Assembly: GCF_003313465.1 (NCBI RefSeq)
Contig: NZ_KZ845666.1
Span: forward strand, 62,001 to 126,000
Direction: 5' to 3'
DNA: 64,000 nucleotides
DNA from: Thermoflavimicrobium daqui
Lineage (GTDB): Bacteria; Bacillota; Bacilli; Thermoactinomycetales; Thermoactinomycetaceae
Numbering within the stretch: position 1 is the first letter of the stretch; each line of letters begins with the position of its first letter. The position numbers and the translations under genes were made by a program. Shown here piece after piece: positions 8,527 through 17,841 of the stretch. Below the pieces are notes generated by a model. The model did no database searches and was not told where the DNA came from. It saw nothing but the letters and a program-made list of their open reading frames with translations.

Positions 8527-8817
8527 CTATTCTTCAAATACAGCTGGAACTCGAAACATTCCATTTTTTTGATCAGGTGCATTAAGTAGAGCCTTCTCAC
8601 GTGGAATAGATGGACGCACTTCATCATCACGTAATACATTCTCGATGGGTAGTACATGACTTGTAGGCTCAATTTGTTCCGTATCTAGTTGGTTTAATTT
8701 TTCAGCGAATTGGAGAATATCATTCAACTGTTTTGTATATTGCTCTGTTTCTTCTTCTGTTAATTTCAACCGTGACAACGTAGCCACATGAACAACTTCC
8801 TCTTTAGATATAGCCAT
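8527..8817 (-). CDS. gatC: Aspartyl/glutamyl-tRNA(Asn/Gln) amidotransferase subunit C
   Basis: A 96-residue small subunit that wraps around GatA and stabilises the complex. [21 protein letters not shown] at the N-terminus and LRDDEV...[13 protein letters not shown] near the C-terminus are family hallmarks. The ATG at 8817 has GGAGGTG about nine bases upstream; an upstream in-frame ATG at 8844 has no ribosome binding site. First gene of the operon. Confidence 0.96.
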   Translation of the reverse strand: MAISKEEVVHVATLSRLKLTEEETEQYTKQLNDILQFAEKLNQLDTEQIEPTSHVLPIENVLRDDEVRPSIPREKALLNAPDQKNGMFRVPAVFEE

Positions 8818-9165
8818 AAAACTCTTCACCTCCATATCACTCATGAATCAAAAATATATCTATCACTTCATTTTAATAGCTAGTATATCCAGCGTACTCT
8901 TTACACAGTATAGCATAAATTTAATGCATTTCATTGTCCTTATTATGATGAACACATCGTTCGATTCAAGAGTCTTATATATGCATATACCTACTTCATC
9001 AAAAAAAAACCAATAAATAAATATATATCTATAAAAATACTATTAGAAATATTTAACCTAATACCATTTAATAAAAGTCATTTATTTTTCGATTTTTTCT
9101 AGTATAATAAATGATAAAATGAAATATTAACTTTCTCTATATCATAGAAAGGGTTGATTAATTGA
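8818..9165. other. Divergent intergenic region between gatC and cstA
   Basis: Very AT-rich and non-coding. It must contain the gat promoter (minus strand) and the cstA promoter (plus strand). A good -10 TATAAT is at 9103-9108 for cstA, but its -35 is poor, suggesting an activator or alternative control. A short hairpin (CTTTCT...AGAAAG, near 9131-9150) lies just before the cstA ribosome binding site. Confidence 0.4.
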
Positions 9166-11241
9166 ATGAAGAAAAAGTGGTTATCTTATGTTATTTGGGC
9201 AATTATTTCCGCTATTGGTGCAATTGCTTTAGCATTAATCGCCTTACAACGAGGTGAGACAGTTAACTCTTTTTGGTTACTTACAGCAGCAGTTTGTATT
9301 TATGCTATAGGTTATCGCTTCTATAGCCGTTTCATAGCAAAAAAAGTGTTTGAATTGGATGACAATAGGAAAACCCCTGCTGAAGTGCATAATGACGGAA
9401 AAGACTATGTTCCTACCAACAAATGGTTTCTCTTTGGTCATCATTTTGCAGCAATAGCTGGCGCTGGTCCGCTCGTCGGTCCTATCCTAGCAGCACAAAT
9501 GGGGTATCTACCTGGTACATTATGGATTATCGTTGGTGTGGTTTTAGGTGGCGCTGTACAAGATTTTATTATCCTATTTGGCTCTATGCGCCGCAATGGA
9601 AAGTCATTAGGAGAGATCGCTAAAGAAGAAATTGGCCCAGTTGGTGGCTTTGTAGCATTAATTTCTATTCTAGCCATTATGATTATTCTACTTGCTGTAC
9701 TCGCCTTAGTTGTAGTGAATGCCTTGGCGGAAAGTCCATGGGGCTTATTCACTTTGGCTATGACCATTCCAATTGCTTTATTTATGGGGATTTATATGCG
9801 CTTTATCCGTCCCAACCGAATTTTGGAAACCTCCATTATCGGACTTATCTTACTATTCGCTTCATTATGGGCGGGTAAATATGTAGCTGATCATCCTACT
9901 TTATCTCAAATCTTTACACTTGATGGTGAAATGATTGCTTGGTTAATGATCATCTACGGCTTTATTGCCTCAGTTATTCCTGTATGGCTACTCTTGGCAC
10001 CACGTGACTACCTGAGTACTTTCCTCAAAATTGGAACTATTTTTGCACTGGCGATTGGGATTGTCTACGTTTTACCTGATCTTCAAATGCCCGCTTTCAC
10101 CAAATTTATCGATGGAACAGGGCCTGTCTTCGCTGGTAATCTCTTTCCATTTGTCTTTATTACCATTGCTTGTGGTTCTATTTCTGGCTTTCATGCCCTT
10201 GTTTCTTCAGGAACGACACCCAAAATGATTAGCCGCGAATCACATGCACGTATGATTGGCTATGGTGGTATGATTACTGAATCATTTGTCGCAATTATGG
10301 CTTTAATTGCTGCTTGCGTTCTAACTCCAGGGGTCTACTTTGCCATGAATAGTCCAGCAGCAGTTATTGGTCCTGATGTAACGACCGCAGCAACAAAGAT
10401 TACTCAGATGGGCTTTACAGTAACTCCTCAGGACCTTCAGGAACTAGCCAATGACATTGAAGAAAATACCATTTTATCTAGAACTGGAGGCGCTCCTACA
10501 TTAGCTGTTGGAATGGCCACTATTTTTTCCAATATTATTGGTGGAAAAGCTTTTATGGCTTTTTGGTATCATTTTGCCATTCTTTTTGAAGCTGTTTTCA
10601 TTTTAACTACTATTGATGCTGGAACGCGAGTCGGTCGCTTTATTCTCCAAGATCTACTTGGACATATTTCACCTAAATTAGGGAAGACAGATTGGTATCC
10701 CGCCAATTTACTTGCGAGTGCGCTTATCGTCGCTGGTTGGGGATATTTCCTATATCAAGGTGTCATTGATCCGCTTGGTGGAATCAACACATTATGGCCA
10801 TTATTTGGTATCGCTAACCAAATGTTAGCAGTTGTCGCTTTGGTTGTCGGAACCACCATCTTAATTAAAATGGGTAAAAAAGTTTATTCTTGGGTTACCA
10901 TCGTTCCTCTTGTATGGCTTACAATGGTAACTATGACTGCGGGTTGGCAAAAGCTATTTGATCTTGATCCCAAAATTGGCTTTATCGCAGCTGCTGATAA
11001 GTATCAAACCGCTATTGATGCAGGAAAAATCATCGGACCAGCTAAAAATATGGAACAGATGAAACAAATTGTATTTAACAATCAGATAGATGCTGTCTTA
11101 ACCGCTATCTTCATGATACTGGTTATTATCATTATTATTGATGCTGCTAGAATCTGGTATAAAGTCACAATTAAGCATGAAAAATTACCTCTCAAAGAGT
11201 CAGAATATATCCCAAATAAACCAACTACCATTGGAGGATGA
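9166..11241 (+). CDS. cstA: CstA-family carbon starvation / peptide-pyruvate transporter
   Basis: A 691-residue membrane protein with about 16-18 hydrophobic segments, the usual size. The conserved CstA N-domain is clear: YRFYSRFIAKKVFELDD near the start, then FGHHFAAIAGAGPLVGPILAAQMGYLPG, and SGFHALVSSGTTPKM in the middle. Relatives in E. coli (CstA, BtsT) take up peptides or pyruvate when carbon is short. The gene is followed after 4 bases by its small YbdD/YjiX partner. In Bacilli such genes are often regulated by two-component systems or carbon control; nothing local proves which applies here. Confidence 0.93.
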   Translation: MKKKWLSYVIWAIISAIGAIALALIALQRGETVNSFWLLTAAVCIYAIGYRFYSRFIAKKVFELDDNRKTPAEVHNDGKDYVPTNKWFLFGHHFAAIAGAGPLVGPILAAQMGYLPGTLWIIVGVVLGGAVQDFIILFGSMRRNGKSLGEIAKEEIGPVGGFVALISILAIMIILLAVLALVVVNALAESPWGLFTLAMTIPIALFMGIYMRFIRPNRILETSIIGLILLFASLWAGKYVADHPTLSQIFTLDGEMIAWLMIIYGFIASVIPVWLLLAPRDYLSTFLKIGTIFALAIGIVYVLPDLQMPAFTKFIDGTGPVFAGNLFPFVFITIACGSISGFHALVSSGTTPKMISRESHARMIGYGGMITESFVAIMALIAACVLTPGVYFAMNSPAAVIGPDVTTAATKITQMGFTVTPQDLQELANDIEENTILSRTGGAPTLAVGMATIFSNIIGGKAFMAFWYHFAILFEAVFILTTIDAGTRVGRFILQDLLGHISPKLGKTDWYPANLLASALIVAGWGYFLYQGVIDPLGGINTLWPLFGIANQMLAVVALVVGTTILIKMGKKVYSWVTIVPLVWLTMVTMTAGWQKLFDLDPKIGFIAAADKYQTAIDAGKIIGPAKNMEQMKQIVFNNQIDAVLTAIFMILVIIIIIDAARIWYKVTIKHEKLPLKESEYIPNKPTTIGG

Positions 11242-11245
11242 TCAA

Positions 11246-11440
11246 ATGGGAGATTGGAAAAAGCCATTTCGTTTATTTGCTGAATTTTTAAATACGATGG
11301 CGGGTGTTCCAAGTTATCAAAAATATTTGGACCATTTCTACAAAAATCATCCAGGAGCAACTCCCATGAGTGAAGCAGAATTCCATCGTAAAGCCAATGA
11401 TGAAAAGTATGGAGGCGGAACCATCCGTCGTTGTTGTTAA
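11246..11440 (+). CDS. YbdD/YjiX-family small protein (CstA partner)
   Basis: A 64-residue protein whose ATG follows GGAGGATGATCAA; the GGAGGA overlaps the end of cstA. The motif GVPSYQKYLDHFYKNHPGA and the C-terminal YGGGTIRRCC identify the YbdD/YjiX (DUF466) family, which nearly always sits next to cstA-type transporter genes. It probably modulates or assembles the transporter. Same transcript as cstA, closed by the terminator that follows. Confidence 0.88.
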   Translation: MGDWKKPFRLFAEFLNTMAGVPSYQKYLDHFYKNHPGATPMSEAEFHRKANDEKYGGGTIRRCC

Positions 11441-11456
11441 ATAGTCCATAAAAAAA

Positions 11457-11486
11457 CTGCTGACTTTGTAAAGAGTCAGCAGTTTT
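11457..11486. terminator. Bidirectional terminator between cstA operon and tatA
   Basis: Inverted repeat CTGCTGACT / AGTCAGCAG, with TTTT after it on the plus strand and seven T on the minus strand. It serves both convergent transcripts. Confidence 0.85.
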
Positions 11487-11498
11487 ACTTCATCCTTT

Positions 11499-11687
11499 TT
11501 ATACTTTGGGTGCTTCTTCTTTCTTCGGTTGCTTTCTATCTTCTTCATCTAACATTCCACTAGTTGCCTGCTTAAATTCACGGATACTTTTCCCAACAGC
11601 CCGACCGAGTTCTGGCAATTTTTTCGGACCAAACAAAATTAAAGCAACAACAAAAATAAGAACCCATTCAAGTCCACCAATGCTCAT
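11499..11687 (-). CDS. tatA: Twin-arginine translocase subunit TatA
   Basis: A 62-residue protein with one N-terminal membrane segment (about 5-20), the FGPKKLPELGR hinge, an amphipathic helix (AVGKSIREFKQA) and a charged tail. This is the classical TatA/E layout. TatA oligomerises with TatC to export folded proteins with twin-arginine signals. No tatC is adjacent in the window, so the partner must be elsewhere. Monocistronic. Confidence 0.92.
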   Translation of the reverse strand: MSIGGLEWVLIFVVALILFGPKKLPELGRAVGKSIREFKQATSGMLDEEDRKQPKKEEAPKV

Positions 11688-11855
11688 GGCTTTTATCTGC
11701 TACTTAAATATAGATCCTATGCCCTGTTTTAAAAGCCGCTTTTTGTGTTCACTAATTTGATCATTCTATATTTAAGTATCAGAACTGCACCTCCTTTATA
11801 TCGGGCGATATACTATTGATATTATACTACGTTTTGAATTCTCGTATTTAGGAAA

Positions 11856-12479
11856 TCAATACCGATTGTAGAATGGCTTTTGTTTTTCTTTTTTCCGCTT
11901 CTGAAACCAATTATAGAGGAAATACAAAATAAGTAAAATACCAATTCCGATAGCGATCTTGGTTGTGTAAGGCCCTGCTACTTCATCAATTTCATTCCAA
12001 TGAGTCCCCAGCTTTTGTCCAAGATATATAAAAGCAATAGACCACGGGATTACTGCTAGTGTAGTCAAAATAGTGAAACGAAGCCACCCCATCTTAGCGA
12101 TACCGGCTGGAATTGAAATGGCATGGCGCACCACGGGGATAAACCTAGCCCCAAAAATTACCCCCGTACCATAACGTTGAAACCAACTTTCTGCAAGATC
12201 AAGATGATTCTTACGGATCAGAATAAATTTACCATATTTCTCTAAAAATGGGCGTCCACCATAGTATCCTAACCAATAAAGGAATAGCTGTGCTAAAACT
12301 CCCCCAATGGTTCCTGCAATGACAGCTCCAACAAAAGTAATTTCTCCTTTATAAACAAGGAAGCCACCATAAGCCAAAACAATCTCACTTGGAATCACTT
12401 CAACCATTAATCCAAGCATAATTCCAAAATAACCGAGATCCATTAGCCATTCTAATAGAGACATAATCAAATCTTTCAT
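11856..12479 (-). CDS. DedA/VTT-family membrane protein
   Basis: About 207 residues from the ATG at 12479 (GTAGGGAG just upstream); the longer open frame to 12587 has no ribosome binding site. It has four to five membrane segments and the DedA signature FGARFIPVVRHAISIPAG near residues 104-121. An acidic re-entrant motif (VEVIPSE) is near the N-terminus. DedA proteins are linked to membrane lipid scrambling, including undecaprenyl phosphate and phosphatidylethanolamine recycling, and to membrane energisation. The exact substrate is not determined by sequence. Confidence 0.88.
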   Translation of the reverse strand: MKDLIMSLLEWLMDLGYFGIMLGLMVEVIPSEIVLAYGGFLVYKGEITFVGAVIAGTIGGVLAQLFLYWLGYYGGRPFLEKYGKFILIRKNHLDLAESWFQRYGTGVIFGARFIPVVRHAISIPAGIAKMGWLRFTILTTLAVIPWSIAFIYLGQKLGTHWNEIDEVAGPYTTKIAIGIGILLILYFLYNWFQKRKKEKQKPFYNRY

Positions 12480-12591
12480 AGACTCCCTACCTTTTCGCTC
12501 TTTTTCTGTTAACACGATGATAGCGAAAACATGGAAAGTAAGTCTACCTTTTTCATAACCTGTCACATAAATATGCCAAACTCGCACAAAA

Positions 12592-12619
12592 AATCACGTC
12601 TTCATCAAGAGACGTGATT
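12592..12619 (-). terminator. Terminator of the amino-acid importer operon
   Basis: A 10-bp perfect inverted repeat (AATCACGTCT / AGACGTGATT) with six T on the minus-strand exit. It lies 21 bases after the stop of the last permease gene. Confidence 0.85.
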
Positions 12620-12639
12620 GATAAAATAAGACAATTCTT

Positions 12640-13293
12640 TTAGCCTGCTAATCTTTTTTCCAAATAACGGCTTGCTAAAGATAGACAATAATTGATTACA
12701 AAATAAATCAATGAAACTAAGATTAACAGTGGAATCGTAGCATTGTACTTTGAATTATATATAATTTGAGCAGCATGTGTTAATTCTGGCAAAGAAATAG
12801 CCACTGCAAGCGAAGTATCTTTTAATAAAGAAACAAATTGACTAACCATGGGTGGAATCATTTTTTTCATGGCTTGTGGCATGATTATATACCACAATGT
12901 TTGGGTATAAGTAAACCCTTGCGATCGAGCCGCTTCAATCTGCCCTTTGTCTACCGAGTTAAGACCACTACGGACAATTTCAGCAACCAAAGCAGAGGTA
13001 AACACGGTCATACTAATAATAACCGAAAGAGCAATCGGTATTTGTACTCCCCAATCCTTTAAAGCAAAGTACCCAAAGAAAATAATGAGTAGCAATGGTA
13101 GGTTACGGATCGCTTCGATATAGATAATTGCTAAATGAGATACAACCGGAATTCTCGTATATCGCAACACTCCAAGAATTGTACCAAATATAAAGCTTAA
13201 AATAATAGCAGAGAAAGCAACAAGAAGTGTTACTTTTAGTCCACTTAGTAACGCCGACCAATGTGTGGGATCCAATACACTTGAAAAATCCAC
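12640..13293 (-). CDS. glnP: Polar amino-acid ABC transporter permease (GlnP-like)
   Basis: 217 residues, about five membrane segments, with the HisM/GlnP permease signature. The EAA loop that docks on the ATPase reads VDKGQIEAARSQGFTYTQTLWYIIMPQAMKKMIPP. GTG start behind AAGGGGGGG. Last gene of an operon in the order ATPase, binding protein, permease, permease, the same order as Bacillus glnQHMP. The two permeases probably form a heterodimer. The substrate (glutamine, glutamate or another polar amino acid) is inferred from operon order and neighbouring rocA. Confidence 0.85.
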   Translation of the reverse strand: MDFSSVLDPTHWSALLSGLKVTLLVAFSAIILSFIFGTILGVLRYTRIPVVSHLAIIYIEAIRNLPLLLIIFFGYFALKDWGVQIPIALSVIISMTVFTSALVAEIVRSGLNSVDKGQIEAARSQGFTYTQTLWYIIMPQAMKKMIPPMVSQFVSLLKDTSLAVAISLPELTHAAQIIYNSKYNATIPLLILVSLIYFVINYCLSLASRYLEKRLAG

Positions 13294-13308
13294 AAATGTC
13301 CCCCCCTT

Positions 13309-13956
13309 TTATCCTTGTTTAGACCAACGTTTTTCTAGATAGTTCACACCGATACTAAGTGGAATCGTAATCACCAAGTATAATAAAGCCACAAACACAT
13401 AGACAGAAGTCACATCATAATTGGCAATCGCAATATCAGCTGCATAAAGTAAATCTGTTCCAGCTATAATCGCCAATATCGAGGAGTTTTTCACTAGATT
13501 AATAAACTGATTCCCCAAAGGAGGTATAACCATCTTAAATGCTTGTGGTAAAATGACATACCACATTGCTTGAATGTATGTTAATCCAGAAGAACGTGCA
13601 GCCTCCATTTGCCCTTTTGGGACAGCTTGAATTCCTGCGCGAATCGCTTCAGCCATAAATGCCCCCGTATAAAAGGCAAGCCCAAGTGATCCAACCATAA
13701 ACTTTGATAAATTGATCTGAATGGATGCCAAGCCAAAATAAAAGAAAAAGACTTGGATAATAATAGGCGTATTACGGAAAAACTCAACATAAGCGGTTCC
13801 AATTCCACGAAGAATCTTACTATGCGAAATACGTAATACAGCCATGATTGTTCCAATAATTAAGCTTAAAACCAGCGCAACCAAACTAACACTTAATGTT
13901 GTAAAAAAACCATCTATAAAATCTTCTTTGTGTACTTCAAGAAAACTAAAATCCAT
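13309..13956 (-). CDS. glnM: Polar amino-acid ABC transporter permease (GlnM-like)
   Basis: About 215 residues, five membrane segments. The EAA motif is PKGQMEAARSSGLTYIQAMWYVILPQAFKMVIPPLGNQ. The ATG at 13956 is spaced correctly from AAAGGGG; a GTG six bases upstream overlaps that site. The next permease gene starts 15 bases after its stop. The gene is separated from the binding-protein gene by a 171-base gap with a long hairpin, so permease and binding protein may be made in different amounts. Confidence 0.85.
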   Translation of the reverse strand: MDFSFLEVHKEDFIDGFFTTLSVSLVALVLSLIIGTIMAVLRISHSKILRGIGTAYVEFFRNTPIIIQVFFFYFGLASIQINLSKFMVGSLGLAFYTGAFMAEAIRAGIQAVPKGQMEAARSSGLTYIQAMWYVILPQAFKMVIPPLGNQFINLVKNSSILAIIAGTDLLYAADIAIANYDVTSVYVFVALLYLVITIPLSIGVNYLEKRWSKQG

Positions 13957-14040
13957 TTCCACACCCCTTTCCTTCTGTTAAAAGGATCAAAAAATGGACT
14001 TCTACCTATAAAGCCCATCCATTTCGACTCATCTTTTTGG

Positions 14041-14089
14041 TTAGAATAGGCTTCTCTTTTGAAAGCGCTTTAAGAGAAACCCATTCTAA
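14041..14089 (-). promoter_or_regulatory. Intra-operon hairpin with a cre-like sequence in its apex
   Basis: TTAGAATGGG...TCTCTT pairs with AAGAGAA...CCTATTCTAA over about 17 bp with mismatches, on the minus strand between the binding-protein and permease genes. Such structures usually lower read-through or protect the upstream mRNA. The apex (14060-14073, TGAAAGCGCTTTAA) closely resembles the CcpA cre consensus. CcpA control is speculative. Confidence 0.5.
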
Positions 14090-14127
14090 AAAGTATTTCA
14101 TATATTTCTCTTGTACATTTGCTATTC

Positions 14128-14964
14128 TTAGTTCTCCAGAACAGCTTCCTTTGGTAAATCTGTAGGCGCGTCCTTTTTGAACCACTTCTTAAATAATTCT
14201 GCATATTTACCGTTCTTTTGAATTTCTACAATAAAATCATTAACATATTTCTTTAACTGTTCATTTCCTTTTTTAATTCCCATTCCATAGGGTTCTTTGG
14301 TAAATTTCTCTGAGAGAACATGATAATTACTATCACTTTCGGCCATTCCAAGTAAGATACTATCATCTGTAGTCACAGCATCTACTTTTTTACTTTTTAA
14401 TGCTGTAAAGGCATCTGCATAGTTATCGTACTCTTCTACAATCACGCCTGGTACATGTTTCTCTAGGTTTTTACCACTGGTTGCTCCTTTAGCTGTAGAA
14501 ACCTTTTTGCCTTTAGCATCTTTTACTGTTTTAATTGCACTATCCTTTGGTACTAATAGTGATTGTCCAGCCAAATAGTAAACATGAGAAAAATCAATTT
14601 GCTTTTTTCTCTCCTCTGTAATAGTCATCGTAGCTGCAATCAAATCAATATCTCCACTGGTCAACATTTTAATTCTCGTTTTTGATGTTACCTCTTTAAA
14701 TTCAACTTTATTTTCATCACCAAATAGTTTTTTAGCTAGCTCTTTTGCTAAGTCAATCTCAAACCCTTTTACTTGGTTATCAGAAGGATCTTTATATCCG
14801 AATAGTCGAGTATCATACTTTACCCCCACTACTAGCTTACCACGCTTCTTGATAGCCTCTAAGTCTCCTCCAGCAGCTTTATCTTCTTTGGTAGAACAAG
14901 CTGCCATGGTAAAGACTAATAGAAAAGAAAATGCTACAACCATCCACCTCTTTATAACGGCCAT
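14128..14964 (-). CDS. glnH: Amino-acid ABC transporter substrate-binding lipoprotein (GlnH-like)
   Basis: 278 residues beginning with a lipoprotein signal; the lipobox MAAC places Cys23 as the lipid anchor. The mature part is a type 3 solute-binding protein: RGKLVVGVKYDTRLFGYKDP, GFEIDLAKELAKKLFG, the TSKTRIKMLTSGDIDLIAATMTITEERKKQIDFS run and a second lobe. The order of these blocks is typical of polar amino-acid binders of the GlnH/GluB type. ATG start behind AAAGGAGG. Anchored outside the membrane, it hands substrate to the two permeases. Confidence 0.9.
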   Translation of the reverse strand: MAVIKRWMVVAFSFLLVFTMAACSTKEDKAAGGDLEAIKKRGKLVVGVKYDTRLFGYKDPSDNQVKGFEIDLAKELAKKLFGDENKVEFKEVTSKTRIKMLTSGDIDLIAATMTITEERKKQIDFSHVYYLAGQSLLVPKDSAIKTVKDAKGKKVSTAKGATSGKNLEKHVPGVIVEEYDNYADAFTALKSKKVDAVTTDDSILLGMAESDSNYHVLSEKFTKEPYGMGIKKGNEQLKKYVNDFIVEIQKNGKYAELFKKWFKKDAPTDLPKEAVLEN

Positions 14965-14984
14965 ATATATCCTCCTTTAATACA

Positions 14985-15713
14985 TTAGTGTTGTAAAATA
15001 CGACTTAAAAATAATTTCGTTCTTTCTTCTTTAGGATTTTTAAAGAATTGTGATGGACTTTCTTGTTCCAAAATTCTGCCTTCGTCCATAAATATGACCC
15101 GATCAGCTACCTCGCGTGCAAAACCCATCTCATGAGTAACACAAACCATCGTCATTCCTTCTTTGGCTAAAGTACGCATAACATCTAAAACTTCACCGAT
15201 CATTTCTGGATCAAGAGCAGAAGTAGGTTCGTCAAACAGCATGATTTTTGGCTTCATAGCCAATCCTCTCGCAATGGCAACCCTTTGTTGTTGTCCACCT
15301 GATAGTTGGGAAGGATAGGAGTTGGCCTTTTCAGGAATTCCCACCTTTTCTAACAATTCCATCGCCATTTTTTTTGCAGCGCCTTCCTCAATCTTTCTTA
15401 CTTTTATTGGAGCCAATGTAATATTTTCTAATACGGTTTTATGTGGATAGAGATAGAAATGCTGAAAAACCATACCGATCTCTTGGCGCATTAAATTGAT
15501 ATTTGTTTTTGGTTCATGAACTTTAAAACCATCTACTATTAATTCACCTGAAGAAATCTCTTCTAAGCGGTTAATACATCGAAGCAATGTACTTTTTCCT
15601 GATCCACTTGGACCTAATATGACAACCACTTCACCAGCTTCGATTGTTAGATTAATATCTTTTAAAACATGGAATTCTCCGAAATATTTGTTTACATTTG
15701 AAAACTGAATAAT
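14985..15713 (-). CDS. glnQ: Amino-acid ABC transporter ATPase (GlnQ-like), apparent ATT start
   Basis: 242 residues if translation begins at ATT (15711-15713). Walker A is GPSGSGKS, signature [16 protein letters not shown], Walker [15 protein letters not shown], switch His in [16 protein letters not shown]. The frame has an in-frame TAA nine codons before the ATT codon and no ATG, GTG or TTG until a GTG at 15629, which would remove about 28 residues up to the edge of the Walker A loop. Homology demands the upstream part: [26 protein letters not shown] matches the normal family start MIQFENVNKYYG. AAGGAGG lies 8 bases before the ATT. So either a rare ATT initiation codon or a point change from ATG. 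First gene of the operon. Confidence 0.85.
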   Translation of the reverse strand: MIQFSNVNKYFGEFHVLKDINLTIEAGEVVVILGPSGSGKSTLLRCINRLEEISSGELIVDGFKVHEPKTNINLMRQEIGMVFQHFYLYPHKTVLENITLAPIKVRKIEEGAAKKMAMELLEKVGIPEKANSYPSQLSGGQQQRVAIARGLAMKPKIMLFDEPTSALDPEMIGEVLDVMRTLAKEGMTMVCVTHEMGFAREVADRVIFMDEGRILEQESPSQFFKNPKEERTKLFLSRILQH

Positions 15714-15771
15714 AAGCCACCCCTCCTTTTACGAATAAACCATATAATCGGATGATTATATCCTTTAGTAT

Positions 15772-15800
15772 AATATAAATTTTATACACTAAAATGTCAA
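15772..15800 (-). promoter_or_regulatory. Sigma-A-type promoter of the amino-acid importer operon
   Basis: On the minus strand TTGACA (15800-15795), 17-base spacer, TATATT (15777-15772), about 58 bases before the ATPase start. Downstream lies an 8-bp palindrome (ATATAATC / GATTATAT, near 15739-15760) that could be an operator or leader hairpin. Confidence 0.75.
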
Positions 15801-15860
15801 TAATTATACTTTTTACACTAGCAATGTAAATTTAAAATATTATATAATTTTTTCTTCGGG

Positions 15861-15945
15861 GAAGTTGTTACATAAAAAAGCCACTCATCGTTTCCAACTC
15901 AAAGGTTTGGCATAAAAGTCGATCCTACATAAAAACGATTCGCAA
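15861..15945 (-). repeat. Diverged partial copy of the MITE-like element at 36861-37004
   Basis: Read on the plus strand, GAAGTTGTTACATAA, CACTCATCGTTT and AAAGTCGATCCTAC ... AAAAACGATTCG match, in the same order and spacing, the reverse complement of the element at 36861-37004. The other terminal repeat is missing. It lies between the rocA terminator and the importer promoter. Confidence 0.7.
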
Positions 15946-15962
15946 CGAAGTAAAAAATAAGA

Positions 15963-15997
15963 AGCCCGTACCACATTTCAATAATGTGATACGGGCT
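15963..15997 (-). terminator. Terminator of rocA
   Basis: AGCCCGTA.CACATT pairs with AATGTG.TACGGGCT (15 bp, one mismatch) and is followed on the minus strand by a T-rich stretch. Confidence 0.85.
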
Positions 15998-16010
15998 AAA
16001 GCTTTTATAG

Positions 16011-17555
16011 TTATAGAGCCTCAGAAACCAATTTTTGTTGCAAGAAGAGTAAGAGATAGTCACGTCCTCCGGCTTTAGAGCATGTTCCAGACATATTATA
16101 TCCACCAAATGGCTGAGCACCAACGAGAGCACCAGTACATTTACGATTAAAATACAAGTTTCCAACATGGAATACTTCACGTGCTTTTTCTAATTTCTCA
16201 CGCTCACGTGCAATTACAGCACCTGTCAATCCATATTCCGTATTGTTAGCAATTTCCAAAGCATGATCAAAGTCTCTTGCTTTAATAAAGGCAACAACCG
16301 GACCAAAGATCTCTTCTTGTGCGAGTCTTGCTTCTGGATCAATATCCGCGAAGACCGTTGGTTGTAGGAAATAACCATTTCCTTCTGCTTTTCCACCACC
16401 AACCATCAAACGGCCTTCTTTTTTACCAATCTCCATATATTCAAGGATCTTATTGTATGCTTTATCATCTACAACTGGACCCATATCGATACCTAGGTCT
16501 TTCGCTTCGCCTACTTTTAATTGTTTCGTTTTTTCAACCACACTACTTAGCAATTCATCATAGATATCTTGATGAGCGATAACTCTAGAACAAGCAGAGC
16601 ATTTTTGCCCAGAGAAACCAAATGCCGATTTCACGATAGCTTCTGCTGCAAGATCAAGATCGGAGTCACTATCTACTACAATCGAATCTTTTCCACCCAT
16701 TTCAGCTACAACACGTTTAATCCATTTTTGACCTGGAACTGTTTTCGCTGCGAGCTCATTGATTCTAAGTCCGACTGCACGGGAACCCGTGAATGAAATA
16801 AAGCGTGTTAATGGGTGTGTAACCATATATTCTCCGACTTCTGGTCCAGGACCTGGTACATAGTTAACAACACCATCAGGCAGACCAGCTTCTCTAAGAA
16901 TTTCCATAAACTTATAAGCGATTACATTCGTTGGGGTAGCTGGCTTTAATACAACAGTATTCCCTGCAACAATCGCCGAAGTTGTCATACCAACTGTAAT
17001 GGCAAGTGGGAAATTCCACGGTGGGATAATCGCCCCGACACCTAGTGGGATGTATGTAAGCTCATTATCTTCTCCAGGAATAGGTGTAAGCGGTTGCGGT
17101 TCAGCTAAACGTAGCATTTCACGTCCATAAAACTCCATAAAGTCAATCGCTTCAGCCGTATCTGCATCTGCTTCTGGCCAGCTTTTTCCTGCTTCTAACA
17201 CCATCCATGCGGAAAACTCATGTTTTCTACGACGCATAATAGCTGCTGCTTTAAATAAAACACGAGCCCGAGCAGCAGGAGCAACTTTTTTCCAAGTTTC
17301 AAAAGTTTTTGCTGCAACTTGCATCGCTTTTTCTGTCAAGTCAATATCAGCTTCATTGACAATTCCAATTACTTCATCTAAGTTCGATGGGTTAATTGAT
17401 TTCACTTTTTGCTGAGTTTTGATATGCTCGCCACCAATAATAATATCATATTCTTTTCCAAGCTCAGCACGTACTTTATTTAATGCCGCTTGAAAAGCCT
17501 GACGATTTTCTTCTTTGCCGAAGTTTGTAAATGGCTCATTTTTAAAAGAAATCAT
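16011..17555 (-). CDS. rocA: L-glutamate gamma-semialdehyde (1-pyrroline-5-carboxylate) dehydrogenase
   Basis: 514 residues, as in Bacillus RocA. It oxidises glutamate semialdehyde to glutamate with NAD+, the last step of proline and arginine breakdown. Clear aldehyde dehydrogenase features: the cofactor-binding [10 protein letters not shown] and FTGSRAVG, the Glu general base in [10 protein letters not shown], and the catalytic Cys in [13 protein letters not shown]. The C-terminal [21 protein letters not shown] is typical of the P5C branch. The ATG at 17555 is spaced nine bases from AGGAGG; another ATG two codons upstream is too close. It stands next to a polar amino-acid importer, which suggests joint use of amino acids as carbon and nitrogen source. 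Confidence 0.95.
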   Translation of the reverse strand: MISFKNEPFTNFGKEENRQAFQAALNKVRAELGKEYDIIIGGEHIKTQQKVKSINPSNLDEVIGIVNEADIDLTEKAMQVAAKTFETWKKVAPAARARVLFKAAAIMRRRKHEFSAWMVLEAGKSWPEADADTAEAIDFMEFYGREMLRLAEPQPLTPIPGEDNELTYIPLGVGAIIPPWNFPLAITVGMTTSAIVAGNTVVLKPATPTNVIAYKFMEILREAGLPDGVVNYVPGPGPEVGEYMVTHPLTRFISFTGSRAVGLRINELAAKTVPGQKWIKRVVAEMGGKDSIVVDSDSDLDLAAEAIVKSAFGFSGQKCSACSRVIAHQDIYDELLSSVVEKTKQLKVGEAKDLGIDMGPVVDDKAYNKILEYMEIGKKEGRLMVGGGKAEGNGYFLQPTVFADIDPEARLAQEEIFGPVVAFIKARDFDHALEIANNTEYGLTGAVIAREREKLEKAREVFHVGNLYFNRKCTGALVGAQPFGGYNMSGTCSKAGGRDYLLLFLQQKLVSEAL

Positions 17556-17841
17556 TTCCATATACCTCCTATAAATGGTTCCTTACTAATTGTAACTTAT
17601 TCTATTATTCACTTCAAATTAAATCGAACATCTTATAAATAACCTTCTTTAATAGCTTTTCCCGAATCCAAAGGGGTTGATGCTCCTTTTCATCAAAAAC
17701 AATTTTTATCAGCCTGTCTTTACTTTCCAATTGGCTATCCTTCACTAATCATATCACTGTATTAATTCGTTTTGTTTCCCCTGCACTGGGATTGTTATAT
17801 AATAGTGTATGATTTTGTATAAGGAGGATGTGTAATCACAC

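Noticed and set aside
8517-8672. N-terminal 52-codon extension of GatA
   Set aside because: It overlaps gatC in another frame and runs through the AGGAGG of gatA; family length and sequence place the start at 8516.
9441-9767. 108-codon minus-strand ORF inside cstA
   Set aside because: Shadow of the strongly conserved CstA N-domain; composition is non-biological and no start signal is present.
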